64,000 bases of DNA, from NCBI GenBank assembly GCA_025359085.1, contig JANYHL010000082.1, positions 62,001-126,000 of the forward strand, read 5' to 3'. The notes beneath the pieces were generated by a model. The model made no database searches. It saw only the letters and a list, made by a program, of their open reading frames with translations, and was not told the origin of the DNA. Source of the stretch: Gammaproteobacteria bacterium. GTDB lineage: Bacteria; Pseudomonadota; Gammaproteobacteria; Burkholderiales; Burkholderiaceae_C. The position numbers were made by a program, and so were the translations under genes. Positions 16,501 to 24,812 of this stretch are shown piece by piece. The stretch's first letter is position 1; each line of letters begins with the position of its first letter.

Positions 16501-19274
16501 TATTCATTGCGGCGGCGGAAGACATGCGTCGCCTGCTGCACCAATTTGCAGCCGGATTCCTCAAGGAACCTAATCAAGCCCTGCTCGACGCACTCAAGGC
16601 CATTCTGGAGATTGAGTTTGCGGCCCTTGCGGCAGGTGTTACTGACAGCTTTTACGATGGTCTACTGGATGAGTCGGAAACTTCCGAGCGCTCCGACTTT
16701 GATCAAATCGCGGTCGACATCCTGCCAGAAGCAGCAATAGAAGAAGAGCCAGCAGCGGAGTTGTTCGTCGCGCCCGAGTTAATGGCAGAGAACGGTGGTT
16801 CGAAGGCTGGTTTGACGGGGGCGCTTGCCGAGCCGGTGGTGTCGGATCAGAGCTTGGCAGAGCCGCTCGTATCGACACCTGCCGTCGACATCCTGACAAG
16901 CACCGCAGTCAGCGATGATGAAGTGGAGCGTATTGACGCAAATGATGCGCTTGACGTCGACCTGTTCCCGATTTTTGAGGAGGAGGCGCTTGAACTGTTG
17001 CCGCAGCTTGGCGGCGCCTTACGACAATGGATTGCTCGCCCGGTCAACCTGGGTGCTCGCCATGAAGTGCTACGGGTTCTGCATACGCTCAAAGGCAGTG
17101 GGCGACTGGCCGGCGCCATGAAGTTGGGTGAGATGACTCACCGCATGGAAAGCGCGATTGAGCAGATGGGGAGCGAGGCTTTGTCGGCCGGGAAGCTGGA
17201 GCCTCTATTGGCGCGTTTTGATGCCATACAAGCCAACTTTAACCAGTTGCGAGCGACACCTGAACAGGCTTTGCGTCTGCCAGAGGTCAGTCCGCAGGCC
17301 CGAGAAGGCATCGTTTCTGTCGCCCTCGGCGAGACCTTGGCGGCAAGTAGCGAACCGAGAAAATCGGTAGCATCCGATACATCGGCATTTATCCCTCGGG
17401 CATCGCCGCGCCCGGGAACTCAACAAACCGTGCGCGTGCGTTCACAGTTGCTGGACCGCCTGGTCAACCAGGCCGGCGAGGTGATGATCACGCGCTCGCG
17501 GATGGAGGCCCGCCTGGGTCAGTTGCGAGGATCCCTCGGTGAGCTAACCGGCAATCTGGATCGTTTGAGAAATCAGTTGCGCGATATCGAGGTGCAGTCG
17601 GAGTCCCAGATGCAGTCCCGACTGGCGCAAGCCAAAGACACGGCGCAGGGTTTTGATCCGCTGGAATTTGACCGCTTTACCCGGGTGCAGGAGCTGACGC
17701 GGATGATGGCCGAGTCGGTGCATGACGTCGCCACGGTGCAGCGTAATTTACTGCGGGCAGTGGAAGGTAGCGAAGACGATCTGATCGCACAGGGGCGCCA
17801 GGCCCGCGAGCTGCAACGCGACCTGCTCCGCACCCGAATGGTCGAATTTGACGGCATCTCCGATCGTTTATACAGTGTCGTTCGCCAGGCCGCCAAGGAG
17901 AGCAACAAGCAGGTCAAACTCAACATTAAAGGGGGTTCACTGGACATGGATCGCGGAGTGCTTGATCGCATGGCACCCGTGTTTGAACATTTGCTGCGCA
18001 ATTCAGTGGCGCACGGTATTGAAGACTCGGCGCGGCGCGTGGCGGCGGGCAAACCGGCGGCGGGCACGATCAGCATCCATCTGCACCAACAAAGCAACGA
18101 TGTGACCGTGGAGTTCAGTGACGACGGTGCCGGGCTGGATATGGACCGAATCCGCGAAAAAGCACGCATCAATGGCCAGTTGTCGGCGCAGGGAACCTTG
18201 TCCGATGCGGAGGCCGCTGACCTGATCTTTACCCTCGGTTTTTCCACTGTCGAGAAAGTCACCGAGTTGGCCGGGCGTGGCATTGGCATGGACGTCGTGC
18301 GCTCAGAAGTCAACGCGTTGGGGGGTCGTATCGAAACATCGACCGAACGTGGCCAGGGAACAAAGTTCAAGCTGGTGCTGCCGCTCACGACGGCGGTGAC
18401 GCAAGTCGTCATGTTGCGCATCGGTGAGTTGGTGATCGGCGTGTCAGCCAGTCTGATTGAGATGGTACGACGTGTGCCGATTGCCGATCTTGAGCGCGCC
18501 CACCAAGACCACGTGTTTGCCTTTGGGGACGAACAGGTGCCGTTTTTCTGGGGTGGCGCCCTGTTACAGGCGTCGGCTTACAGTAGCGAAACCCACACCA
18601 AGACCTTGCCGGTGGCTATTTTCCGCAGTGCGGGTCAAAGAATTGCAGCGCACTTCGATGAAGTGCTGGGTAATCAGGAAGTGGTGGTCAAAAACCTCGG
18701 ACCCCAATTGTCCCGCCTGCCAGGCCTGACCGGTATGTCGGTGTTGGCCTCAGGTGCCGTGGTCCTGATCTACAACCCGGTGGCCTTGGCGGCCGTTTAT
18801 GGAGAACGAGCGCACCAACTGAGTCTGGCCGCGGTGCAGGCGATAGGGCAAACCGCCACACCCGTGCCGGCGTCCTCCCTGGCCCGGGTCAGTCAGATGC
18901 CTCTGGTGTTGGTGGTAGACGATTCCATCACGGTGCGCCGTGTCACGCAGCGCCTGCTCAAGCGCGAGGGCTTTCGGGTCGCACTTGCCACCGACGGTCT
19001 GCAGGCGCTGGAGCGTTTACAAGAGGAAAAGCCAGCGGTCGTGCTGTCGGACATTGAAATGCCGCGCATGGATGGCTTTGATCTGGCACGCAATATCCGA
19101 GGCGATGCCAAATTGCGCGATCTGCCCATCATCATGATTACTTCGCGCATTGCGGAGAAACATCGTGAACGGGCCCGCGAACTCGGTGTTGATCATTACC
19201 TGGGCAAACCGTATTCTGAAGACGAGCTGATTGGCCTGGTGCGCCAATACTGCCTGTCTACGGTTGAGGATTAA
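13512..19274 (+). CDS. pilL: Pil-Chp hybrid sensor kinase PilL/ChpA
   Basis: 1,920 residues from the ATG preceded by CAGGAG. Earlier in-frame TTG (13485) and GTG (13500) starts are possible. The N-terminal 690 residues are helical with no clear phospho-site. Three Hpt sites follow: H695 (FHTLKGSSR), H956 (LAHSLAGSS) and H1191 (LHTLKGSGR). Next come the CheA dimerisation helix pair and an HATPase with N box LLRNSVAHGIED near 1,495 and GRGIGMDVVRSEV. A CheW domain follows, then a receiver domain with D1847 in LSDIEMPRMDGF. It autophosphorylates and feeds PilG and PilH. Other ChpA proteins carry more Hpt-like sites, so the N-terminus may hold decayed ones. Confidence 0.95.
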   Translation: MQENAAPTGAHEPAIHDLGPLAWVLEELRKSLTGATKALRRFVRDAELARGSDLAALDASQLRIARQQLHQAVGALEMVGMAVPAKILRSMEALAQRFVQRPELCSEEAANKVERASFALTEYLEGILKGKSASSVALFPQYRDVLELVGSDRVHPADLWPIELRWMDVALPQEVPALAYDSSVRTRLDQAVLKIVKSGDVAAAQAMCGISLGFAAAQNDLKARIFWKISAAYFEAVSLGLCPTDVYGKLAASRILLQFRTLARGEPGISERLVQDLLFFCAQAVPTLAADAPVLAAVRAAYGLTQTKSFDYERPQFGRFDPALLVQARKRIAAATETWSALAGGDTNRLKVALDQFSLVTDSVLKIHAESGELVRALMQAIEKTALSGEAPAPALAMEVATVVLYLEAAYDDLDPTDSQMKERSSSLAARMEHVNAGGQPEPLEAWMEELYRRVSDRQIMGSVVDELRTTLGGVEKSLDSFFRNPLDKVPLHEVPSQLAQMRGVFSVLGLDQAAVAALRMRDSVEKFLVDDIDADAARAGIFEKLGNSLGALGFLIDMLSYQRTLAKKLFVYDEELGEFKRLMGREKVSERTEELAPLPSVERVIDDVLTDFQIPFSLPTTVAAEAPAPLLVLPAEPLSPVAVAPIEDDDETELKDIFLEEAREVVQVGFGALRALADEPTDLGQQTTLRRAFHTLKGSSRMVGLNEFGEAAWSMEQLFNTWLAEQKPASPELLRLADKAMHGFNRWVEDIAAGEDAQWDAQTFRRAADGLRLDNTEVDLVLPGEEMPAPVEGASPYPDFVSTQIFDLDVAQALDVNLASALDDDARLSSAVSVPDVPLVLDDFDFGVSADFAPPADEAAVLLNAQDTVETFSSELGELVNETADLQPEPQQASLLDLYLEEQVKVIGSLRIDIPLYNVYLNEADELSRRLLTELSEWALELHRPVEETTIALAHSLAGSSATVGFFALSEMARALEHALQHVRLHVQGIPEHAQVFIAAAEDMRRLLHQFAAGFLKEPNQALLDALKAILEIEFAALAAGVTDSFYDGLLDESETSERSDFDQIAVDILPEAAIEEEPAAELFVAPELMAENGGSKAGLTGALAEPVVSDQSLAEPLVSTPAVDILTSTAVSDDEVERIDANDALDVDLFPIFEEEALELLPQLGGALRQWIARPVNLGARHEVLRVLHTLKGSGRLAGAMKLGEMTHRMESAIEQMGSEALSAGKLEPLLARFDAIQANFNQLRATPEQALRLPEVSPQAREGIVSVALGETLAASSEPRKSVASDTSAFIPRASPRPGTQQTVRVRSQLLDRLVNQAGEVMITRSRMEARLGQLRGSLGELTGNLDRLRNQLRDIEVQSESQMQSRLAQAKDTAQGFDPLEFDRFTRVQELTRMMAESVHDVATVQRNLLRAVEGSEDDLIAQGRQARELQRDLLRTRMVEFDGISDRLYSVVRQAAKESNKQVKLNIKGGSLDMDRGVLDRMAPVFEHLLRNSVAHGIEDSARRVAAGKPAAGTISIHLHQQSNDVTVEFSDDGAGLDMDRIREKARINGQLSAQGTLSDAEAADLIFTLGFSTVEKVTELAGRGIGMDVVRSEVNALGGRIETSTERGQGTKFKLVLPLTTAVTQVVMLRIGELVIGVSASLIEMVRRVPIADLERAHQDHVFAFGDEQVPFFWGGALLQASAYSSETHTKTLPVAIFRSAGQRIAAHFDEVLGNQEVVVKNLGPQLSRLPGLTGMSVLASGAVVLIYNPVALAAVYGERAHQLSLAAVQAIGQTATPVPASSLARVSQMPLVLVVDDSITVRRVTQRLLKREGFRVALATDGLQALERLQEEKPAVVLSDIEMPRMDGFDLARNIRGDAKLRDLPIIMITSRIAEKHRERARELGVDHYLGKPYSEDELIGLVRQYCLSTVED

Positions 19275-19331
19275 ATTAGCCTCTAGCCCTCGTTGATACT
19301 GAATAGTACGCTATTTATTAAGTAGCAAAAT
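19274..19331 (+). repeat. dispersed AT-rich repeat, copy 3 (intergenic)
   Basis: A full copy between the convergent pilL and phrB genes: TTAGCCTCTAGCCCTCGTT, a spacer with GATACTGAATAGTAC, then GCTATTTATTAAGTAGC. Near-identical in its first half to copy 7 at 42213. Confidence 0.85.
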
Positions 19332-20809
19332 CAACGGGCTGGGTGATTTTTCTTGACGATCGCATAGCGCTGCAGGGTGAGCGCGCGCGCTGCAGCGTGC
19401 GCCACGATCGGCGCCGGGTAGTTTTGGCCGAGCGTCACGCCCGCCATTTGCAGTTCAAGCGGTTGGGCGGTCCACGGTGCGTGAATGACTTTGCTCGGTA
19501 GTCGGGCCAGTTGCGGCAAGTAGCGACGGATGAAATTGCCCTCGGCATCAAACTTTTGACTTTGGCTCACCGGATTAAAAATCCGGAAGTACGGTTGCGC
19601 ATCGCAACCGCTGGAACTGACCCACTGCCAGCCACCGTTGTTGGCCGCCAGGTCAAAGTCATTGAGGTGCTGCGCAAAGTATTTTTCACCCCAGCGCCAG
19701 TCAATCCCGAGGTCTTTCACCAGGAAGCTGCCCACCACCATGCGCAGGCGATTGTGCATATAGCCGGTCTGGTTGATCTGGGCCATGGCGGCATCGACCA
19801 GCGGATAACCGGTGCGGCCATCGCACCAAGCCTGGAACAAGGCATCAGCGTGCGGGCCCTGCTCCCATTGGATCGCGTCGTACTCGGCCTTGAAAGAGCC
19901 TTGCGTTACGTGCGGAAAATTCGCAAGAATCGAAAAATAAAAATCGCGCCAGATCAGCTCGCCCAGCCAGACCGCCGCCCCTGGGCTACCGTGCATCTTC
20001 CTTTGCAACGCAATGGCCGCCAGTTGGCGAACCGACACCGTGCCAAAGCGCAGGTGCACACTGAGGTAGCTCGGCCCCTTGACCGCCGGCAAGTCCCTCG
20101 TTTCATGGTAGCGGTCCATGCGTTCAAAAAATTCTTCAAACAGCTGGGCCGCGCCCGATGCGCCGGTGGGAATTTTGAGTTGACTCAGGTTGGTTTTTTC
20201 AAAGCCGATAGCGGCCAGTGTCGGCACCGCTTGTTGCAGGCCGTTTGGCCGGGGTTTCAATGCCTGCGCAAGCGCTGCGCAATCCTGGCTGCGCAAATGC
20301 TGCGGCGTCACCGTCGCCAGCCAGGTGTTCTTGTAAGGTGTGAACACGCCATAGGGCGTGCCGGCCTTGGTCAATATCTCCCGACCTTCAAAAATCACAT
20401 GATCCTTGCAGGTGTGCAGGGCGATACCGGCTTGCGCCAGGGCAGCCCTGACCTTCTCATCGCGCGCCAGCGCCTGCGGCTCGTAGTCATGGGCCGCAAA
20501 CACCGCTTGCACCTGCAGTGCGGTGGCGAGCGTCACAATGTCCTCGCTGGCAACCGCGTGGCGCACGATCAGGCCCACGCCCGCCTTAGCACTGAGTTGG
20601 CGCAAGGAGTCATCCAGTTCGCACAGCGACTCCCGGATGAATTCGACTCGGCGATCCGCGCGCGGCAGGATGTCAAGGATGTCACGGTCAAAGACAAAAA
20701 CGCAGTGAAGCTGGCGGCAAGCCCCCAATGCCAGGCACAGGGCGGCGTTGTCCGTTACCCGCAGATCACGGCGAAACCACATCAAACCAGAATCAAATTG
20801 CTTGTTCAT
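19331..20809 (-). CDS. phrB: deoxyribodipyrimidine photo-lyase (cryptochrome/photolyase family)
   Basis: 492 residues from MNKQFDSGLMWFRRDLRVTD. The frame is open well upstream, but that part is antisense to yqgE. The N-terminal antenna domain (WFRRDLRVTDNAAL) and the C-terminal FAD domain are complete: LIWRDFYFSILANFPHV, GYPLVDAAMAQINQTGYMHN, NDFDLAANNGGWQWVSSSG, YFRIFNP. It splits cyclobutane pyrimidine dimers using blue light. It diverges from yqgE with only 21 bases between start codons, so the two share a very compact promoter region. Confidence 0.95.
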   Translation of the reverse strand: MNKQFDSGLMWFRRDLRVTDNAALCLALGACRQLHCVFVFDRDILDILPRADRRVEFIRESLCELDDSLRQLSAKAGVGLIVRHAVASEDIVTLATALQVQAVFAAHDYEPQALARDEKVRAALAQAGIALHTCKDHVIFEGREILTKAGTPYGVFTPYKNTWLATVTPQHLRSQDCAALAQALKPRPNGLQQAVPTLAAIGFEKTNLSQLKIPTGASGAAQLFEEFFERMDRYHETRDLPAVKGPSYLSVHLRFGTVSVRQLAAIALQRKMHGSPGAAVWLGELIWRDFYFSILANFPHVTQGSFKAEYDAIQWEQGPHADALFQAWCDGRTGYPLVDAAMAQINQTGYMHNRLRMVVGSFLVKDLGIDWRWGEKYFAQHLNDFDLAANNGGWQWVSSSGCDAQPYFRIFNPVSQSQKFDAEGNFIRRYLPQLARLPSKVIHAPWTAQPLELQMAGVTLGQNYPAPIVAHAAARALTLQRYAIVKKNHPAR

Positions 20810-20830
20810 GATCACCGTTAAAATTATCAA

Positions 20831-21430
20831 ATGCCTGCAGATTTTGCCCTGACCAATCTGACGAATCACTTCCTGATCGCCATGCCCGGTCTGCGCGACG
20901 AAATCTTCTCCCGCAGCGTCGTCTATGTGTGCGAGCATAGCGAGCGCGGTGCGCTCGGGTTGGTCATCAACAAGCCCTGCGATATCGACTTGAAACGCCT
21001 GTTTGAGAAAGTAGAACTGCCGATGTGCCGCGCTGATCTCTCCAGCGCGCCCGTTTTTTTGGGTGGACCGGTGCAAACCGAGCGCGGTTTTGTGCTGCAT
21101 GAAGCAACTTTTACCAAGGCCGCCCAACCGGTCGAATCAGTTTACGCCTCCACCATGGTGATCCCGGGTGGTCTGGAGATGACCACCTCCAAAGATGTGC
21201 TTGAAGCGATTTCTACCGGGGCCGGGCCGCGTAAAGTGTTGGTGTCGCTAGGCTATTCCGCCTGGGGCGAAGGACAATTGGAGTCTGAAATCTCGGAAAA
21301 CAGCTGGCTCACCGTGGCCGCCAGCAACAATGTTATTTTTGACACTCCGGTGGCCCAGCGCTACGAACAGGCCTTGTTGTTGCTCGGTTTGGAGCTGTGG
21401 ATGCTGTCGCCCGACACCGGGCACGCCTGA
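20831..21430 (+). CDS. yqgE: YqgE/AlgH family protein (UPF0301)
   Basis: 199 residues with the family signatures NHFLIAMPGLRDEIFSRSVV, LGLVINKP, FLGGPVQTERGFVLHE and GYSAWGEGQLE. Biochemical function is not established in the family. The gene conventionally sits upstream of ruvX, as here, and leads a run into the pyrimidine genes. Confidence 0.93.
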   Translation: MPADFALTNLTNHFLIAMPGLRDEIFSRSVVYVCEHSERGALGLVINKPCDIDLKRLFEKVELPMCRADLSSAPVFLGGPVQTERGFVLHEATFTKAAQPVESVYASTMVIPGGLEMTTSKDVLEAISTGAGPRKVLVSLGYSAWGEGQLESEISENSWLTVAASNNVIFDTPVAQRYEQALLLLGLELWMLSPDTGHA

Positions 21431-21474
21431 CGCACTTGACGATGCCTTTACCCTCCTTGCCAATGCCTCCCTCC

Positions 21475-21915
21475 ATGCCCGAGCCTCTGGCAAACGTGAT
21501 TCCCGTTCAAAATTCAGTGCACGTTGCAGCGAACTTGCAAACTTTTCTGGCCCTTGACTTCGGCATGAAGCGTACCGGCTTTGCCGTCGGCAATCGCTTG
21601 TTGCGTACCGCCCAGCCGCAGGGCACGATTGCCGCCGAAGGTGATGCGCGCTTTGCCAAAATTGCGCTCCAGCTCAAGGAATGGCAGCCTGATGCGCTGG
21701 TGGTCGGGATCCCCTTTCACCCGGACGGCGCCGCACACGAGAACACGCTGCGGGCGCGGCGGTTTGCGCGCCAGTTGCAGGGCCGCTTCAAACTGCCTGT
21801 GTTTGAAGTCGACGAGCGTTACACCACGACCGAGGCGCTGGCGCAGGGCGCGCGCGACGCCGATGCAATGGCTGCCTGCATTATTCTTGAACAATTTTTA
21901 AGGAGTATTCCATGA
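21475..21915 (+). CDS. ruvX: Holliday junction resolvase-like RuvX (YqgF)
   Basis: 146 residues from MPEPLANVIPVQ. In-frame starts at 21397 (GTG) and 21442 (ATG) are also possible and none has a clear ribosome site. The RNase H-like core shows FLALDFGMKRTGFAVG with the first catalytic aspartate, DALVVGIPFHPDG, VFEVDERYTTTEA and a terminal DADAMAACIILEQFL. The family processes the 5' end of 16S pre-rRNA and may resolve junctions. Its stop overlaps the pyrR ATG. Confidence 0.92.
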   Translation: MPEPLANVIPVQNSVHVAANLQTFLALDFGMKRTGFAVGNRLLRTAQPQGTIAAEGDARFAKIALQLKEWQPDALVVGIPFHPDGAAHENTLRARRFARQLQGRFKLPVFEVDERYTTTEALAQGARDADAMAACIILEQFLRSIP

Positions 21916-22409
21916 GCATACTGGCGCTGGACGCTGAAGGCCTGTACCTTGAGTTGCTGACGGGCGTGCGCGCCTTTTTTCGCCCCAACATGCATTTGAT
22001 CGGGGTCACTTCGGGGGGTGCCTGGCTGGCCGAGCGTTTGCAACGCGACCTGAGCCTCTCAGGCCCCCACGGCGTGATCTCCTCTGCCCTGCACCGTGAC
22101 GATTACGCCCACCGTGGCATGACAGTTGCGGCGCAAACGCAAATTCCTTTTGAGGTCAATAACGCCAACATCATCCTGCTCGATGATGTGTTGTTCACCG
22201 GGCGCACCATCCGCGCGGTCATCAATGAATTGTTTGACTTTGGTCGGCCTGCCAGTATCAAGCTGGCGGTGTTGGTAGACCGCGGCGGCCGCGAGCTACC
22301 GATTCAAGCCGACGTGTGTGCGGCGCGCATTGTGCTGCCTGCGAACCAGTCCCTGTCTCTGGCGCGCTGTGAAGCCGGGGTGTTCAGTTTTAACGTGAAG
22401 GCGCGCTAG
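21912..22409 (+). CDS. pyrR: bifunctional pyr operon regulator / uracil phosphoribosyltransferase PyrR
   Basis: 165 residues. The PRPP-binding motif IILLDDVLFTGRTIRAVI lies mid-protein, with RDDYAHRG and VLVDRGGRELPI matching PyrR. In Gram-positives it attenuates pyr transcription by binding mRNA; in proteobacteria the regulatory role is less clear. It overlaps ruvX by ATGA and is followed 3 bases later by pyrB. I saw no obvious PyrR-binding attenuator in the short spacers. Confidence 0.93.
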   Translation: MSILALDAEGLYLELLTGVRAFFRPNMHLIGVTSGGAWLAERLQRDLSLSGPHGVISSALHRDDYAHRGMTVAAQTQIPFEVNNANIILLDDVLFTGRTIRAVINELFDFGRPASIKLAVLVDRGGRELPIQADVCAARIVLPANQSLSLARCEAGVFSFNVKAR

Positions 22410-22412
22410 ACC

Positions 22413-23375
22413 ATGCTTTACAAACGCAATCTCCAGCTCAATAAAAACGGCGAGCTGATTCACCTGCTCTCGACCGAGGGCTTGCCCAAGAGCATCCTGA
22501 CTCAGGTCCTGGACACCGCCACCAACTTCGTCAGCATTGGCGACCGCGAAGTCAAGAAAGTGCCGCTGCTGCGCGGCAAAAGCGTGTTCAACCTGTTTTT
22601 TGAGAACTCCACCCGCACCCGAACCACCTTCGAGATTGCCGCCAAACGGCTCAGTGCCGATGTCATTAATCTCGATATCGGGCGCTCCTCGGCGGTCAAA
22701 GGCGAGTCGCTGCTTGACACCATCGCCAACCTGAGCGCCATGGCGGCTGACCTGTTTGTGGTGCGCCACAGCGAATCAGGCGCGCCCTATCTGATTGCGC
22801 AGCATGTGGCGCCGCATGTGCATGTGATCAATGCCGGCGACGGGCGCCATGCGCACCCCACGCAAGGCTTGCTCGACATGTTCACCATCCGCCATTACAA
22901 AAAAGATTTTTCCAACCTGACGGTGGCCATCGTCGGCGACGTGCTGCACTCGCGCGTGGCCCGCTCTGACATTCACGCCCTCACGACGCTGGGTTGCCCT
23001 GAAGTGCGGGTGGTTGGCCCCAAAACCATCGTGCCGGGCGACATGGCGCAAATGGGCGTGCGCGTCTGCCACACGCTGGAAGAAGGCATCAAAGGCGCTG
23101 ACGTGATCATCATGCTGCGTCTGCAAAACGAGCGCATGAGTGGCGCGTTGCTGCCCTCCAGCCAGGAGTTTTTCAAGAGCTTTGGCCTGACGCCGGAGAA
23201 ACTGCAACTGGCCCAGTCCGATGCCATCGTGATGCACCCGGGGCCGATCAACCGCGGGGTGGAGATTGACTCGGCGGTGGTGGACGGCAAACAGAGTGTG
23301 ATCTTGCCGCAGGTGACTTTTGGTATTGCCGTACGCATGGCGGCGATGAGCATCGTGGCAGGGAATGAGGCCTGA
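22413..23375 (+). CDS. pyrB: aspartate carbamoyltransferase catalytic subunit
   Basis: 320 residues. Carbamoyl-phosphate-binding [39 protein letters not shown], and the aspartate-domain [16 protein letters not shown] are all present. It makes carbamoyl-aspartate in the second step of UMP synthesis. The immediate downstream partner is a dihydroorotase homologue that has lost its metal ligands, matching the Pseudomonas-type class A ATCase made of PyrB plus inactive PyrC'. No pyrI is present. Confidence 0.96.
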   Translation: MLYKRNLQLNKNGELIHLLSTEGLPKSILTQVLDTATNFVSIGDREVKKVPLLRGKSVFNLFFENSTRTRTTFEIAAKRLSADVINLDIGRSSAVKGESLLDTIANLSAMAADLFVVRHSESGAPYLIAQHVAPHVHVINAGDGRHAHPTQGLLDMFTIRHYKKDFSNLTVAIVGDVLHSRVARSDIHALTTLGCPEVRVVGPKTIVPGDMAQMGVRVCHTLEEGIKGADVIIMLRLQNERMSGALLPSSQEFFKSFGLTPEKLQLAQSDAIVMHPGPINRGVEIDSAVVDGKQSVILPQVTFGIAVRMAAMSIVAGNEA

Positions 23376-23376
23376 T

Positions 23377-24681
23377 ATGAAAACACTGACAAATATTCTG
23401 ATTCAAGGCGGCCGGGTCATGGACCCGGCCAGTGGTTTTGATGAAATAGTGGATGTAGCCCTTGCCAATGGGACGATTCTAGCTATCAAAAATATAGCTT
23501 CTGATTTCCGGCCCGATCAAATCGTCGACGCCAGCGGCTGCATCGTGATGCCCGGTTTGGTGGACCTGGCGGTGCGGCTGCGCGAGCCCGGTCATGAACA
23601 TGAAGGCATGCTGGAGTCGGAAATGGCCGCGGCAATGGCCGGCGGGGTCACCAGCCTGGTGTGTTGGCCTGACACCGACCCGGTGCTCGATGAGCCGGGC
23701 CTGGTCGAGATGCTGCGCTTTCGGGCCGAAAAACTGAACCAAGCCCGGGTTTATCCGCTCGGCGCCTTGACCCGCAATCTGGCCGGTGAATCATTGTCCG
23801 AGATGCAGGAGCTCACCGAGGCCGGCTGCGTAGGGTTCAGCCAGGCTGAAGTTCCGCTGCCCAACACCCAAGTCATGCAACGCGCGTTTCAATACGCCAG
23901 CACCTTTGGCTACGCCGTCTGGTTGCGCCCGCAGGACTTATTTTTGGGTCAAGGCGTGGCCGCCAGTGGCGCCTTGGCGACCCGCTTGGGACTGAGCGGC
24001 GTGCCGGTGGCGGCTGAAACCATTGCCCTGCACACCATTTTCGAGCTGATGCGCGCGACGGCTGCACGCGTGCATTTATGCCGCCTCAGCAGTGCCGCGG
24101 GCGTGGCCTTGGTGCGTCAGGCCAAGCTCGACGGCTTGAATGTGACTTGCGACATCAGCATCAATTCACTGCATTTGACCGATGCCGACATTGGTTACTT
24201 TGACAGCCGGGCTCGCCTCAATCCGCCCCTGCGCCAGCAACGTGATCGCGATGCGCTGCGTGCCGGTTTGTTGGATGGCACCATCGATGCACTGGTGTCC
24301 GATCACACACCCGTGGACGAGGACGCCAAAACGCTGCCGTTTGCCGAGAGCGAACCGGGTGCCACGGGCGTGGAGTTGCTGCTGAGCCTGGCCCTCAAAT
24401 GGAGCCAGGACAGTGGCGTCAGTCTGGCGCGGGCCTTGGCCGTGGTGACCAGTGGACCGGCCGCCGTTTTGGCTACCTCGCTCGGCAAAAGACAGGCCAG
24501 CACCGGGCGTCTGGTCGCCGCCGGCGCGGCCGACCTGTGCGTGTTTGACCCGGCAGCCGCCTGGACCGTGCAGAGTGATGCCTTGCGCAGCCAGGGCAAG
24601 CACACGCCGTTTTCCGGCTATGAGTTGCCGGGTCGGGTACGCTGCACGATCATGGCGGGGCGGATTGCGTTCGGGGAATAA
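23377..24681 (+). CDS. dihydroorotase-like protein, probably inactive (PyrC'/PyrX type)
   Basis: 434 residues; ATG 23377 is preferred to ATG 23365, which overlaps pyrB. The amidohydrolase fold is clear (VMPGLVDLAVRLREPGHEHE, SDHTPVDEDAKTLPFAESEP). The first metal motif, DxHxHLR in active enzymes, reads DLAVRLR here (A65, R67), and the usual AHxS is CRLSS. Active-site histidines are therefore missing, as in the non-catalytic partner that holds class A ATCase together. Residues about 26-43 are encoded by dispersed-repeat copy 4. A separate active dihydroorotase should exist elsewhere in the genome. Confidence 0.9.
   Translation: MKTLTNILIQGGRVMDPASGFDEIVDVALANGTILAIKNIASDFRPDQIVDASGCIVMPGLVDLAVRLREPGHEHEGMLESEMAAAMAGGVTSLVCWPDTDPVLDEPGLVEMLRFRAEKLNQARVYPLGALTRNLAGESLSEMQELTEAGCVGFSQAEVPLPNTQVMQRAFQYASTFGYAVWLRPQDLFLGQGVAASGALATRLGLSGVPVAAETIALHTIFELMRATAARVHLCRLSSAAGVALVRQAKLDGLNVTCDISINSLHLTDADIGYFDSRARLNPPLRQQRDRDALRAGLLDGTIDALVSDHTPVDEDAKTLPFAESEPGATGVELLLSLALKWSQDSGVSLARALAVVTSGPAAVLATSLGKRQASTGRLVAAGAADLCVFDPAAAWTVQSDALRSQGKHTPFSGYELPGRVRCTIMAGRIAFGE
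23454..23505 (+). repeat. dispersed AT-rich repeat, copy 4 (inside pyrC-like gene)
   Basis: TGTAGCCCTTGCCAATGGG then AGCTATCAAAAATATAGC. Closely matches copy 10 read on the opposite strand. Translated in frame as part of VDVALANGTILAIKNIASDF. Confidence 0.75.
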
Positions 24682-24812
24682 GCCGGCCCGAAAACCCAGT
24701 CAAGGGGCGGCCGCCCTGCCCAGGCAATGCGCCGCAATTGATGTACGACAAACCAATTCAACCGGGGTCGCTTGAAACTTGGCGCTGCATCACGTCACTT
24801 CAAGGGACTTCC

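Noticed and set aside
19511-20821. 436-codon open frame on the plus strand
   Set aside because: Lies wholly antisense to the photolyase gene, which has complete motifs; GC-rich shadow.
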